Source: Desulfovibrio sp. TomC
GTDB taxonomy: Bacteria > Desulfobacterota > Desulfovibrionia > Desulfovibrionales > Desulfovibrionaceae
NCBI RefSeq assembly: GCF_000801335.2
Contig: NZ_JSEH01000009.1
Span: forward strand, 62,001 to 126,000
DNA length: 64,000 nucleotides
Direction: 5' to 3'
The notes under the pieces were generated by a model that did not search any database, was not told the DNA's origin, and saw only the letters and a program-made list of their open reading frames with translations. This document shows, in pieces, positions 27,374 through 34,310 of the stretch. A program made the translations under genes and the position numbers. Numbering within the stretch: position 1 is the first letter of the stretch; each line of letters begins with the position of its first letter.

Positions 27374-27868
27374 ATGTTGCGTCGCCTGTCGGAAAGCGTG
27401 GAGCGGTTCATGGCCGCCCAGGAAGCGTCGGCCCGGCGCAATTTTGTGGAGGTGTGCCGCCGCTGGTCCGAGATTGTCGGGCCGGAAACGGCGGAACTCC
27501 TGCGTCCGCTGGGACATAAGCGACGGGATCTGTATCTTGGGGCGGATGATCCGGTGGCGCTCCAGGAGATGCTTTTCGCGGCCCCGGAAATTTTATCGCT
27601 GGTCAATGCGGCTTTGGGGAACGAAGCCTTTGACAGAGTGCGGTTTGATCTGCTAGGAGGCCGGGTTCCTTTGGATGCGTTGCGGACGACTCCGCCGCGT
27701 TTTTCCACGCCCGCACAGACACGGCCGGACCGGCTTGGCGGGCTTGCGGGAAGGCTTGATCCGAACTCGCCGGTCGGTCGCTGTTACGCCAAGTATGTAG
27801 CGTATTTCGATTCCGGGCCAAGTCCGTCCGGCGCACGTCGCCGGGGACGCCGCACGAAGGCGGGCTAG
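27374..27868 (+). CDS. DUF721/DciA-like protein
   Basis: A 164-aa protein matching the DUF721 pattern: N-terminal helical WSEIVGPETAELLRPLGHKRRDLYLGADDPV followed by LQEMLFAAPEILSLVN. In other bacteria DUF721 proteins (DciA) help load the replicative helicase DnaB. The last 20 residues are Arg/Lys/Gly-rich (ARRRGRRTKAG), fitting nucleic-acid binding. It follows metK by 63 bp on the same strand. Confidence 0.75.
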   Translation: MLRRLSESVERFMAAQEASARRNFVEVCRRWSEIVGPETAELLRPLGHKRRDLYLGADDPVALQEMLFAAPEILSLVNAALGNEAFDRVRFDLLGGRVPLDALRTTPPRFSTPAQTRPDRLGGLAGRLDPNSPVGRCYAKYVAYFDSGPSPSGARRRGRRTKAG

Positions 27869-27908
27869 GCAGACCACAATGGTGGGATAAATTTTTTTGG
27901 AGGCGAAT

Positions 27909-28253
27909 ATGAGCGACGGGATGCAACTTGACCTGAAGAAGCCCTTGGACAAGATGACGGCCAAGGAACTGCGCGAGCTGGTGCTCAAGCAGGTTCCGCA
28001 GGTGACGGGCGCTTCGGGCCTGGGCAAGGACGAGCTTCTGGTGCAGATCAAGGAAGCGCTTGGCATGGGCGGCGAGGGCGGCGTGAAGACGTCTCCGTAC
28101 AAGACGAAGATTCTGTCGATGAAGCAGAAGATGCGTTCGCTTCGCACGAAGCGCACGGAAGTGGCTGGCGATGGTTCGCGCAAGCAGAAAGAGATCCTGC
28201 GTCGTCAGATCAACAAGCTCAAGAAGCGCACCCGTCGTCTGGCCAAGGCCTAG
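27909..28253 (+). CDS. Small basic protein with Rho N-terminal/SAP-like helix-hairpin domain
   Basis: A 114-aa product. Residues 10-55 (LDKMTAKELRELVLKQ ... GLGKDELLVQIKEALG) match the helix-extension-helix fold seen at the N-terminus of Rho and in SAP domains. The rest is strongly basic (KQKMRSLRTKRTEV, RRQINKLKKRTRRLAKA), so nucleic-acid binding is likely. No ATPase domain is present, so it is not Rho. ATG 27909 is chosen because GGAGG sits at 27899-27903. It precedes the tRNA genes. Confidence 0.75.
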   Translation: MSDGMQLDLKKPLDKMTAKELRELVLKQVPQVTGASGLGKDELLVQIKEALGMGGEGGVKTSPYKTKILSMKQKMRSLRTKRTEVAGDGSRKQKEILRRQINKLKKRTRRLAKA

Positions 28254-28283
28254 TGTTCGGGTTGAAAAAGTTTGAGAAATTTC

Positions 28284-28310
28284 TTGACAGGTACCGAGTG
28301 AGAGTATAGT
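28284..28310 (+). promoter_or_regulatory. Promoter of the tRNA-Gln/tRNA-Glu operon
   Basis: A perfect -35 (TTGACA, 28284-28289) and a near-consensus -10 (TATAGT, 28305-28310) are 15 bp apart, slightly short. They lie 18 bp before the tRNA-Gln 5' end, as expected for a stable RNA promoter. Confidence 0.7.
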
Positions 28311-28328
28311 CTGCGCTCTCTTGGTTGC

Positions 28329-28402
28329 TGGGGGATCGTCTAGCGGCAGGACTGTGGACTCTGACTCCACCAACCTAGGTTCGAATCCTAGTCCCCCAGC
28401 CA
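28329..28402 (+). tRNA. tRNA-Gln (CTG anticodon)
   Basis: The acceptor stem TGGGGGA pairs with TCCCCCA, followed by G and an encoded CCA. The anticodon stem GTGGA/TCCAC holds loop CTCTGAC with anticodon CTG. The T-arm carries the canonical GGTTCGAATCC. It is the first of two tRNAs. Confidence 0.95.
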
Positions 28403-28414
28403 AGAATTGAAAAC

Positions 28415-28492
28415 GTCCCCATCGTCTAGCCTGGTCCAGGACATCGGCCTTTCACGCCGGTAACAGGGGTTCAAATCCCCTTGGGGACGCCA
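28415..28492 (+). tRNA. tRNA-Glu (TTC anticodon)
   Basis: The acceptor stem GTCCCCA pairs with TGGGGAC, then G and encoded CCA. The anticodon loop is CTTTCAC (anticodon TTC). The T-arm contains GGTTCAAATCC. It lies 12 bp after tRNA-Gln. Its 3' end served as an integration site (see attL and attR). Confidence 0.96.
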
Positions 28493-28499
28493 AGCAAAT
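28454..28499 (+). other. attL-like site: 3' end of tRNA-Glu plus 7 bp
   Basis: This 46-bp stretch, from the anticodon arm to just past the CCA, is repeated at 32785-32830 with only two differences. Duplication of a tRNA 3' end is the classic footprint of tyrosine-recombinase integration; here it keeps the tRNA intact. Confidence 0.88.
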
Positions 28500-28501
28500 T
28501 C

Positions 28502-28537
28502 AGCGGTTTACGTCAAAAGCGTAAGCCGCTTTTTCTT
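28502..28537 (+). terminator. Rho-independent terminator after the tRNA operon
   Basis: AGCGGTTTACG pairs with CGTAAGCCGCT (one G-T pair) around a 7-nt loop, followed by TTTTCTTT. It ends the tRNA transcript. Confidence 0.85.
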
Positions 28538-28580
28538 TGGTCCACATCTCGTCCACATCCCCCTCTGTTGTTGCCTCAAA

Positions 28581-28652
28581 TCGGCCGGCGTCTTGTGCTA
28601 CAACGGGGGGCGTAAAGCCCACCATTGTTTGTCAGCGTAAGTCGCTGCCTAT
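28581..28652 (+). repeat. 72-bp direct repeat, copy A
   Basis: Matches copy B (30953-31024) at 64 of 72 positions. Its centre holds CAACGGGGGG and AAAGCCC runs and ends GCGTAAGTCGCTGCCTAT. Each copy precedes an inward-facing integrase remnant, so it is probably the end region of related integrative elements. Confidence 0.8.
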
Positions 28653-28855
28653 CCAATGTCCTTCACCTCCGGTTTGTTTCCCCCGTTGTCCAGCCAGGTG
28701 CGATTGGCCTTGTTGCGACTCGCGTTGACGCCGCGTCCGAACATGAGGATGCCGTCGTTCTTGTTGTAGGCGAAGTTGTCGCTGCGCGCTGATGTTTGCT
28801 CGAGCAGAGACTTGAACAGCTCGATTTCGCATTTAACTTTCGAGGACATAGGCAT
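28649..28855 (-). CDS. Small island protein, unknown
   Basis: A 68-aa frame (66 if the second ATG at 28849 is used) with mixed, natural-looking composition (KVKCEIELFKSLLEQ, then NDGILMFGRGVNASRNKANR). A GAGG motif lies upstream. It sits between the tRNA-Glu junction and the integrase remnant and is transcribed in the same direction as the remnant. No family is recognised. It may be a remnant rather than a working gene. Confidence 0.45.
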   Translation of the reverse strand: MPMSSKVKCEIELFKSLLEQTSARSDNFAYNKNDGILMFGRGVNASRNKANRTWLDNGGNKPEVKDIG

Positions 28856-28890
28856 GATGGACCTCTACGGTTATGGGTTGAAGAAACGGA

Positions 28891-29154
28891 TCATCCTTGG
28901 GCTTCAGCGGCCGGCTTGGTGGAAATGATCTTCCCGGGACCACGGTTGCCCATAACGGCTTCCATTGCCTCCTGGGTCTGCTTGAGGCCGAGGCTCTGGA
29001 GGTGCCGGGTGGTGGTCTGTGGGGACTTCTGCCGGAGCATGGCCTGGATAACGGACACTGGCGGCCCCGCGCGGTACATGATGTTCGCGGTGAGGTAGCG
29101 GATGGCGTGGAACCTGAACGCACGGACGCCGGCCTTCTTGCACCGCCGGTCCAT
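28891..29154 (-). pseudogene. Tyrosine integrase, C-terminal remnant 1
   Basis: About 87 residues corresponding to the end of a phage-type integrase. The active-site pattern FHAIRYLTANIMYRAG (H-x-x-R) is followed by IQAMLRQKSPQTTTRHLQSLG, where a histidine replaces the usual catalytic tyrosine context. The N-terminal 250 or so residues are missing: the frame abuts the 3' end of the TauE gene at 29168. It points toward tRNA-Glu, as expected for the resident integrase. Non-functional. Confidence 0.85.
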
Positions 29155-29167
29155 CAGATGCTGCCGG

Positions 29168-29917
29168 TCAGTGAAGCGACTTTACGAACATTTCAGCGCC
29201 GAGAAGAAGAAGCCCAATCAGGAACCACCGCCGGAAAGTCGCTGGGCGCACGTTCTTGCGGATGGCCTGCCCTATCCACATTCCAGCCAGGGCAGGGAGT
29301 ATTGCCAGTGTCGACAAAAAGAGACTGTTGTAATGGAAGGCATCGCGCAGAAGCAGTCCAGCCGCGAGCGCTAGGGTGGAGACGGTGAACGACAATCCCA
29401 ATGCCTGGACCAAGTCGTCCTTCTGAAGACCTAAAGCTTGAAGATAAGGCACGGCAGGAATGACGAAGACTCCCGTTCCTCCAGTCACCGTCCCGGTCGA
29501 AACGCCGATAAGAAGCGAAAGCCACGTTTCGTGTCGCGCCGGAACCAGGATTTGACGGGCAAGAAGGGTATAGCCGGCGTAGAGGACCAAAGCCGCTCCG
29601 AGCGCACAGGTTGTCAGCCGCGTGTCACCGCTCGCCAAGAGGGCGGTGCCTGAAACAGTACCGGCGACGATGGCGAGCATCATGGGCCAAAGTCGCCTGG
29701 CCAAAGCCGCGAAGTTAGGTCCAGCCAAAAGCTGCCAGATATTTGTGACGAGCGATGGAACAACAAGAAGAGCCGCCGCCGTGACTGGAGAGAGCAGCGT
29801 TCCGAGTACACCCATGGCCACTGTAGGCAGCCCCATTCCGGTGACTCCCTTTACGATGCCGGCGACAAAGAATGTGGCCCCAACCTCTATAATCATACAT
29901 GTCGTTGTGCTGAGCAT
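29168..29917 (-). CDS. TauE/SafE-family membrane exporter
   Basis: A 249-aa protein with about eight hydrophobic segments and the family N-terminal motif FFVAGIVKGVTGMGLPTVAMG, plus a second-half repeat GVSTGTVTGGTGVFVIPAVPYLQ. TauE/SafE proteins export sulfite or organosulfonates; in a sulfate reducer sulfite release is plausible but unproven. A GTG start at 29950 is also open; ATG 29917 is preferred. It is divergent from a LysR gene and is cargo of the tRNA-Glu element. Confidence 0.85.
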   Translation of the reverse strand: MLSTTTCMIIEVGATFFVAGIVKGVTGMGLPTVAMGVLGTLLSPVTAAALLVVPSLVTNIWQLLAGPNFAALARRLWPMMLAIVAGTVSGTALLASGDTRLTTCALGAALVLYAGYTLLARQILVPARHETWLSLLIGVSTGTVTGGTGVFVIPAVPYLQALGLQKDDLVQALGLSFTVSTLALAAGLLLRDAFHYNSLFLSTLAILPALAGMWIGQAIRKNVRPATFRRWFLIGLLLLGAEMFVKSLH

Positions 29918-29973
29918 GGCCTCACAATGCGTTATCGCCCCGCGAGGCACAATGCGGAATTCTCGTAGCGTGA

Positions 29974-29990
29974 CTTCGGCTGGACCGAAG
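29974..29990. promoter_or_regulatory. Candidate LysR operator between exporter and regulator
   Basis: An inverted repeat CTTCGG-CTGGA-CCGAAG lies in the gap between the divergent exporter and LysR genes. It is where a LysR-type regulator would be expected to bind for self-control and exporter activation. Confidence 0.4.
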
Positions 29991-30015
29991 GCTCGCTGTG
30001 TCGTATCATCCTTGT

Positions 30016-30903
30016 ATGCGCTACGATCTCACCGATCTTCGGCTGTTTCTCGCGGTCATCGAGGCCGGGAGCATCACCCATGGGGCTGCAGGGGCCAATC
30101 TGTCACTGGCTGCCGCCAGCGAGCGGCTGCGGGACATGGAAGAAGCCGGAGGGGTGAAGCTGCTTGAGCGCGGACGAAGGGGGACCGTCCCGACAGAGGC
30201 TGGCGATGCGTTGGCTCACCATGCACGGATTGTCCTTCGTCAACTCGAAGAGATGCATGCTGAGCTCGGTGACATCGCAAAGGGCCTGCGTGCCACTATA
30301 CGTCTGCTGGCGAACACGGCCGCAATGACGGAATTTCTGCCCGACCGCCTTGGAGCCTGGCTTGCCGCGCACCCGCACATTGATGTTGACCTGAAGGAAC
30401 GGCAGAGCGCCGATAGTGTCAAAGCCGTGTCCGCCGGGTTGGCCGAAGTCGGTATCATCGCCGATGCCGTCGACACGGCGGGGTTGGAACTCCAGCCCTT
30501 CGCCGTCGACAGGCTGGTGGTCGCGGTTCCGCGAGGCCATGCCCTTGCCGCAAAAAAGAAAATTCTTTTCAAGGAGATCCTGCACGAGCAGTTCGTGGGG
30601 CTTGCCCGGGGAGCTTTGCAGGAGCACATCGACGGACATGCCGCCCGCCTGGGCAAGAAGCTGATCTTCCGTGCCCGAGTGCGCACCTTCGAAGCCATTT
30701 GCGGCATGGTTGCGCAGGGCGTAGGCCTTGGCATCGTTCCGCAAAGAGCCGCTCGCAGGTGCCGCGGTTCACTGCCATTATCATTGGTCAGCTTGCTTGA
30801 CCCTTGGGCGACGCGCCACCTCTCGGTCTGCTATCGTTCAAAGGATGATTTGTCTTCACTCGCCCAAGACCTTCTCATGCATCTGGCAGCGCGCACGGAG
30901 TAG
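30016..30903 (+). CDS. LysR-family transcriptional regulator
   Basis: A 295-aa protein. An N-terminal winged helix-turn-helix (LRLFLAVIEAGSITHGAAGANLSLAAASERLRDME) and the linker helix are typical, followed by a periplasmic-binding-like effector domain (ATIRLLANTAAMTEFLPDRLG, GLGIVPQRAARR). It is divergent from the TauE/SafE exporter, a common pairing in which the regulator controls the exporter gene. GTG 29998 is an alternative start. Confidence 0.9.
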   Translation: MRYDLTDLRLFLAVIEAGSITHGAAGANLSLAAASERLRDMEEAGGVKLLERGRRGTVPTEAGDALAHHARIVLRQLEEMHAELGDIAKGLRATIRLLANTAAMTEFLPDRLGAWLAAHPHIDVDLKERQSADSVKAVSAGLAEVGIIADAVDTAGLELQPFAVDRLVVAVPRGHALAAKKKILFKEILHEQFVGLARGALQEHIDGHAARLGKKLIFRARVRTFEAICGMVAQGVGLGIVPQRAARRCRGSLPLSLVSLLDPWATRHLSVCYRSKDDLSSLAQDLLMHLAARTE

Positions 30904-30952
30904 ACCGCGAGTTCCGCACGAAGTAAGCATCCTCCCCTGGCAGTTGGTCAGA

Positions 30953-31024
30953 TCGACCGGCTTCTTGTGATACAACGGGGGGCATAAAGCCCCCCATTAT
31001 TTGCCAGCGTAAGCCGCTGCCTAT
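30953..31024 (+). repeat. 72-bp direct repeat, copy B
   Basis: Counterpart of 28581-28652 (64/72 identical). It is followed directly by a hairpin GAGGCAG/CTGCCTC with TTTTGTTTT (31026-31060), which overlaps the 3' end of integrase remnant 2. The hairpin and T-run recur at 32889-32925. Confidence 0.8.
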
Positions 31025-31036
31025 AGAGGCAGCCGG

Positions 31037-31168
31037 TCAGACCCCGACTGCCTCTTTTGTTTTGAACTCGATCGCCTTTCCCCGTCCGCGTTGGCCCATG
31101 ACCCCTTCCAAGGCTTCCCGGGTCTGTTCAAGCCCCAGGCTCCCGATGTGCCCAATCGACGGTGATGC
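31037..31168 (-). pseudogene. Tyrosine integrase, C-terminal remnant 2
   Basis: On the minus strand this reads GHIGSLGLEQTREALEGVMG and on to KAIEFKTKEAVGV-stop. It is clearly homologous to the end of remnant 1 (QSLGLKQTQEAMEAVMGNRG). Only about 40 codons survive; upstream the frame is unrelated. It shows that a second element of the same kind once inserted here. Confidence 0.75.
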
Positions 31169-31832
31169 TGCCCTTAAGGCTGGCCAATGGCTCATGGGCG
31201 ATAAGCCGCAAGGATGCGTCTCCCAGGCCTTCGACTGCGCTCTGGGTGTCGGCCGGCATCAGAGTAGAGGGCGACGTAGATTCGCCGGCTCATGCAGGCC
31301 ACCATGGCTTTCCCATTCAGGGCAACCCCTCCCACACGGCCGCTAATGCTACTTTCGGTTGCTCCACCGCTAACTCAAGTTGGCGGTCTCCGCTGTTTCG
31401 TTAGAAAAAGAGCACGATACTCCTGCGTTTTGCGAAAGGTCGGATGTTGGCACTTAACTTGCGTAAGGGCTTATCGGGTATGTTTGGCGTCGAAGCACAG
31501 CAGTTTACGGACGCAATCGTTCCTTTTTTAGGCATCGAACGTCTCATTATAGCAAGAATGCGCCGAGATGAGGCGGATTTGTTGGTGCGTCCTGAGCTAG
31601 GCAATGCATGGTGTTGGCGTGACAGACCTTTACAGCAGGCACGGCTGAACTTGGGCGACATCTTGTCTGAATCGGCCGAGGCCCTGGCCCTGGCCGAACA
31701 GGCCGAAGCGAGATGGTCAGGCAGACTCAGGCGCTGCACACACGGCTGGAGTCGAAGTGAAGGGTGCCACATCCTTGTTCAATCCTTCCGGCTCAAGTGG
31801 CGGGAGCAAACGGGATATATAAGGAGTACTGT
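31169..31832 (+). other. Decayed island DNA with one doubtful frame
   Basis: No recognisable gene. A 132-codon frame at 31444-31842 (GMFGVEAQQFTDAIVPFLGIERLI, ARMRRDEADLLVRPELG) is open, but an equally long frame lies opposite it. It runs into the start of the cytochrome gene and has no ribosome-binding site. It could be a fragment of a mobile-element gene. The left third contains minus-strand fragments fused to integrase remnant 2. Confidence 0.35.
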
Positions 31833-32633
31833 ATGGTTTTGAACAGACGAGCGATGCTTGGCACATTGGGTGGACTGGTTGTTGGTGGCGCACTTGCCGC
31901 GACGGCTTGGCCGGCGGCGGCCGCGACGTTTGATCAGAAGAGCGCTCCGTTTGGTTGGACGCCACACAAGCTTGATCCGGTCGCCTGCGCCAAGGTGGCC
32001 TACGATGGTTATTGGTTTAATGACTACGGCTGCTGTTATGGGGCCTTTTATGCCATCATCGGCACCATGGGCGAAACGTTTGGCGCGCCCTACAACCAGT
32101 TTCCTTTTACCATGATGGAAGTTGGCAAGAGTGGTATTTCCGATTTTGGAACCATCTGCGGGGCGCTTTTGGGCGTGGCCAGTTCCTATTCTCTGTTCTG
32201 GGGCCGTAATGAGCGAAACCCCATGGTTTCCGATTTGTTCCGCTGGTATGAAAAAACTTCCTTCCCCATGTACGATCCGGGCGATGCGGCCCAGGGCGTG
32301 AAAGGTCCTTTGCCCACCAGCCTGTCCGACTCGGTCCTGTGTCATATTTCCGCAAGCCGCTGGTGCACCTCCTCCAAGCGAGCCCAAAGCTCCAAGGACC
32401 GCAATGAACGATGCGCCCGCGTCACCGCTGATGTGGTGACGCAGGGTATCGCCATTTTAAATGCCAAGATCGATGGCACGTTCAAGCCGACGGGGAAATC
32501 CGAGGCCGTGGCCTATTGCGGCGAATGCCATGGCAAGGACAAGCAGGCGGATAACGCGAAGGGCCTTATGGATTGCAGGCCCTGCCATGGCGGCAGCGAA
32601 CATGTGCAGGACAAGTTTCAAAATCATCCGTAG
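31833..32633 (+). CDS. Split-Soret-type dihaem cytochrome c
   Basis: A 266-aa periplasmic protein. It starts with a twin-arginine-like signal (NRRAMLGTLGGLVVGGALA). The middle has the cysteine pattern of the C_GCAxxG_C_C family: CAKVAYDGYW, GCCYGAFYAIIG (about 67-78), ICGALLG (about 109) and later single cysteines. The C-terminus carries two c-haem sites, CGECH and CRPCH (about 229-252). This combination is that of split-Soret cytochrome c, first described in Desulfovibrio desulfuricans, where two haems and an iron-sulfur cluster are present. The partner is unknown. AAGGAG lies 6 nt before ATG 31833. It is cargo of the tRNA-Glu element. Confidence 0.85.
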   Translation: MVLNRRAMLGTLGGLVVGGALAATAWPAAAATFDQKSAPFGWTPHKLDPVACAKVAYDGYWFNDYGCCYGAFYAIIGTMGETFGAPYNQFPFTMMEVGKSGISDFGTICGALLGVASSYSLFWGRNERNPMVSDLFRWYEKTSFPMYDPGDAAQGVKGPLPTSLSDSVLCHISASRWCTSSKRAQSSKDRNERCARVTADVVTQGIAILNAKIDGTFKPTGKSEAVAYCGECHGKDKQADNAKGLMDCRPCHGGSEHVQDKFQNHP

Positions 32634-32784
32634 CCCTGTTCCTCCCTTGTTTGCCTCTAGTGGTCCACGCTATTGTCCACATCACGCCATGAGCGTGGTG
32701 CGTTTCTTGAGCCTCATGAACGGGAAAAGTAAAAGTATTATATTAGGATGTTTGGAAAAGTATTTGCGTCTGCTCTGCCCTTCG

Positions 32785-32830
32785 ACGCCGGGAACAGGGG
32801 TTCAAATCCCCTTGGGAACGCCAAGCAAAT
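32785..32830 (+). other. attR-like site: copy of the tRNA-Glu 3' end
   Basis: Matches 28454-28499 at 44 of 46 positions, including the T-arm and GCCA. The sequence just left of it is not tRNA, so this is a partial copy and not a second gene. It is followed by a small hairpin (GGGAGTT-GTG-AACTCCC, 32832-32848). Confidence 0.88.
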
Positions 32831-32899
32831 CAGGGAGTTGTGAACTCCCAGTCTTCGAATCGCCCACTGGATAGCGTGGGTGGAGAGAGAGGCAGCCGG

Positions 32900-32962
32900 C
32901 TAGACTCCGACTGCCTCTTTTGTTTTGAACTCGATCCCCTTTTCCCATCCGCATTGGCCCAT
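32900..32962 (-). pseudogene. Tyrosine integrase, C-terminal remnant 3
   Basis: On the minus strand the last 20 codons read MGQCGWEKGIEFKTKEAVGV-stop, nearly identical to remnant 2. The surrounding stretch (32889-32960) also repeats 31026-31100, including the GAGGCAG/CTGCCTC hairpin. It lies just outside attR, so a further element was once integrated beyond the present one. Upstream of this piece the frame is lost. Confidence 0.7.
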
Positions 32963-33031
32963 GCCGTCACCTTTTCGGCTTGGCTTGCTCTGGCCTTCCG
33001 TAACGTCACGTCGGCGAGATAGGCGTTGGCC

Positions 33032-33643
33032 TTACCTGTGCCATGCGAATGCCGGGTCGATGCGAAATGAACGAGCCAAATCGGCGAGGACGGGCGTCAG
33101 CGTCTCTATCAGGGACGGATCGTAAGTCAGCTCAAAGCTGGCCTGAACCCCATGCTCCAGGATCGTCTTGCGGTAGAAGATCTTCCCGTCTCTTGTGCCG
33201 GACAAGACAAAGAAGTTCTTGCCCTGATGCTTGTAACTGATCTCCTGCCCGGACTCCCGTAGCGCCTGATCGTAGACGGCGGACAGTTTCTTTCCCTGAA
33301 CATTCGTATACCCGGCCCAGCAGGTCAGCCGGGCCTTGTCGTCCGGCGCGACGAACAACTGGCCGTCGCCGGCGTCCGATTCGCCAAGGGCCTTGAGGAG
33401 TTTTCTGGGCCAAGCCAGCACGTAGCCGTACGTGTGGTTGGCGTAGCAGTCGTACACGTCCGTCCGGGCACACACCGCCTCGATCGCCGACGCCGCTTTC
33501 GGATCAGTCGTTTGACTTCCGGCCCAGGCTTCCGGGCTGCCTGCCGCCATGGACACCGCCAGCGCCAAGGCCAGGGCCGTCGGCGGCAGACTTGCCCTGG
33601 TCGTGTTTGCCGCTATTTTCCCCAATGCGTGCCGAATCGTCAT
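33032..33643 (-). CDS. Secreted protein, unknown
   Basis: A 203-aa product with a long Sec signal peptide (about residues 15-42, ending AWA). The mature part has four cysteines (CARTDVYDCYANH, LTCWAG) that may form disulfides and alternating beta-like segments (KNFFVLSGTRDGKIFYRKTILEHG, then FELTYDPSL). No family is recognised. It is the first of a group of small secreted orphans extending to 40 kb. Confidence 0.7.
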   Translation of the reverse strand: MTIRHALGKIAANTTRASLPPTALALALAVSMAAGSPEAWAGSQTTDPKAASAIEAVCARTDVYDCYANHTYGYVLAWPRKLLKALGESDAGDGQLFVAPDDKARLTCWAGYTNVQGKKLSAVYDQALRESGQEISYKHQGKNFFVLSGTRDGKIFYRKTILEHGVQASFELTYDPSLIETLTPVLADLARSFRIDPAFAWHR

Positions 33644-33676
33644 GGCGGCGTCTCCTGGGCCATAAATGCCGTCCGT

Positions 33677-34081
33677 CTATTTCGTTTTACGGTAACTGCC
33701 GCCAAAATAGCCCGACATGCCGCATTCGCCGCCCTTGGATTCCATGTCCACCACAGCGGTGTCGCCTTTAAAGGAAATGGCGAACTTGATGCCGTCATCC
33801 TCGGTGCCGCCTTTGGCCGGCAGATCGTCGTTCACGCGGCCGCCGCCCTGGTCGATGGGGGTCTCGTAGGTTTCGAAGTCGCACATCTGCCCGTTGCTTT
33901 TGCTCTTGGTCTTGAACTTGAATACAAAGCCCGGTCCCATCTGCGAAATGGTCATGGTTCCTTCGTAGCCCGGTTCGACGTAGGCATACCGACCCGCAAC
34001 GCCCTTGGCCTCGCATTCCCCGGACAGAGCCAGACTGATCGCGACCGCAGCCAGACCGGCCGCCAGATACCCTTTGCCCAT
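33677..34081 (-). CDS. Small secreted beta-rich protein, unknown
   Basis: A 134-aa product with a Sec signal peptide (LAAGLAAVAISLALSGECEA) and a mature domain of repeated strands (AGRYAYVEPGYEGTMTIS, GFVFKFKTKSKSNGQMCDF, IKFAISFKGDTAVVDM). It resembles small lipocalin-like barrels; two cysteines near the end may pair. It shares strand and theme with its neighbours. ATG 34081 follows AGGAG by 7 nt. Confidence 0.7.
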   Translation of the reverse strand: MGKGYLAAGLAAVAISLALSGECEAKGVAGRYAYVEPGYEGTMTISQMGPGFVFKFKTKSKSNGQMCDFETYETPIDQGGGRVNDDLPAKGGTEDDGIKFAISFKGDTAVVDMESKGGECGMSGYFGGSYRKTK

Positions 34082-34310
34082 GTTCCTACTCCTGTCTGTT
34101 CGTTGAGGCGTCTTGCATCCCGGACCGCGTTGCCGCGTCCAGGTGCAAGCGCCGTTGTGGCCAAAATCCCGGCCGCGCGCCGCGCCAGGGCCGGCGACGC
34201 CCCAGCGCCCCGAGTGCCGCGTTGGGGAAGGACTGTTGTATTTTGGCGCCACAACAGACCGTATTTCCAATTTTTATTCGTAAAACAGCAATGTTCTTGC
34301 GAAGGCGACA

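Noticed and set aside
28897-29388. A 163-codon plus-strand frame over the integrase remnant
   Set aside because: It is antisense to the integrase remnant and the TauE gene, which have recognisable motifs.
31444-31842. A 132-codon plus-strand gene before the cytochrome
   Set aside because: An equally long frame lies opposite, there is no ribosome-binding site, and it runs over the start of the cytochrome gene; kept only as a doubtful frame.
32785-32830. A third tRNA gene
   Set aside because: Only the 3' part of tRNA-Glu is present; acceptor 5' strand, D-arm and most of the anticodon arm are missing, so it is an attachment-site copy.
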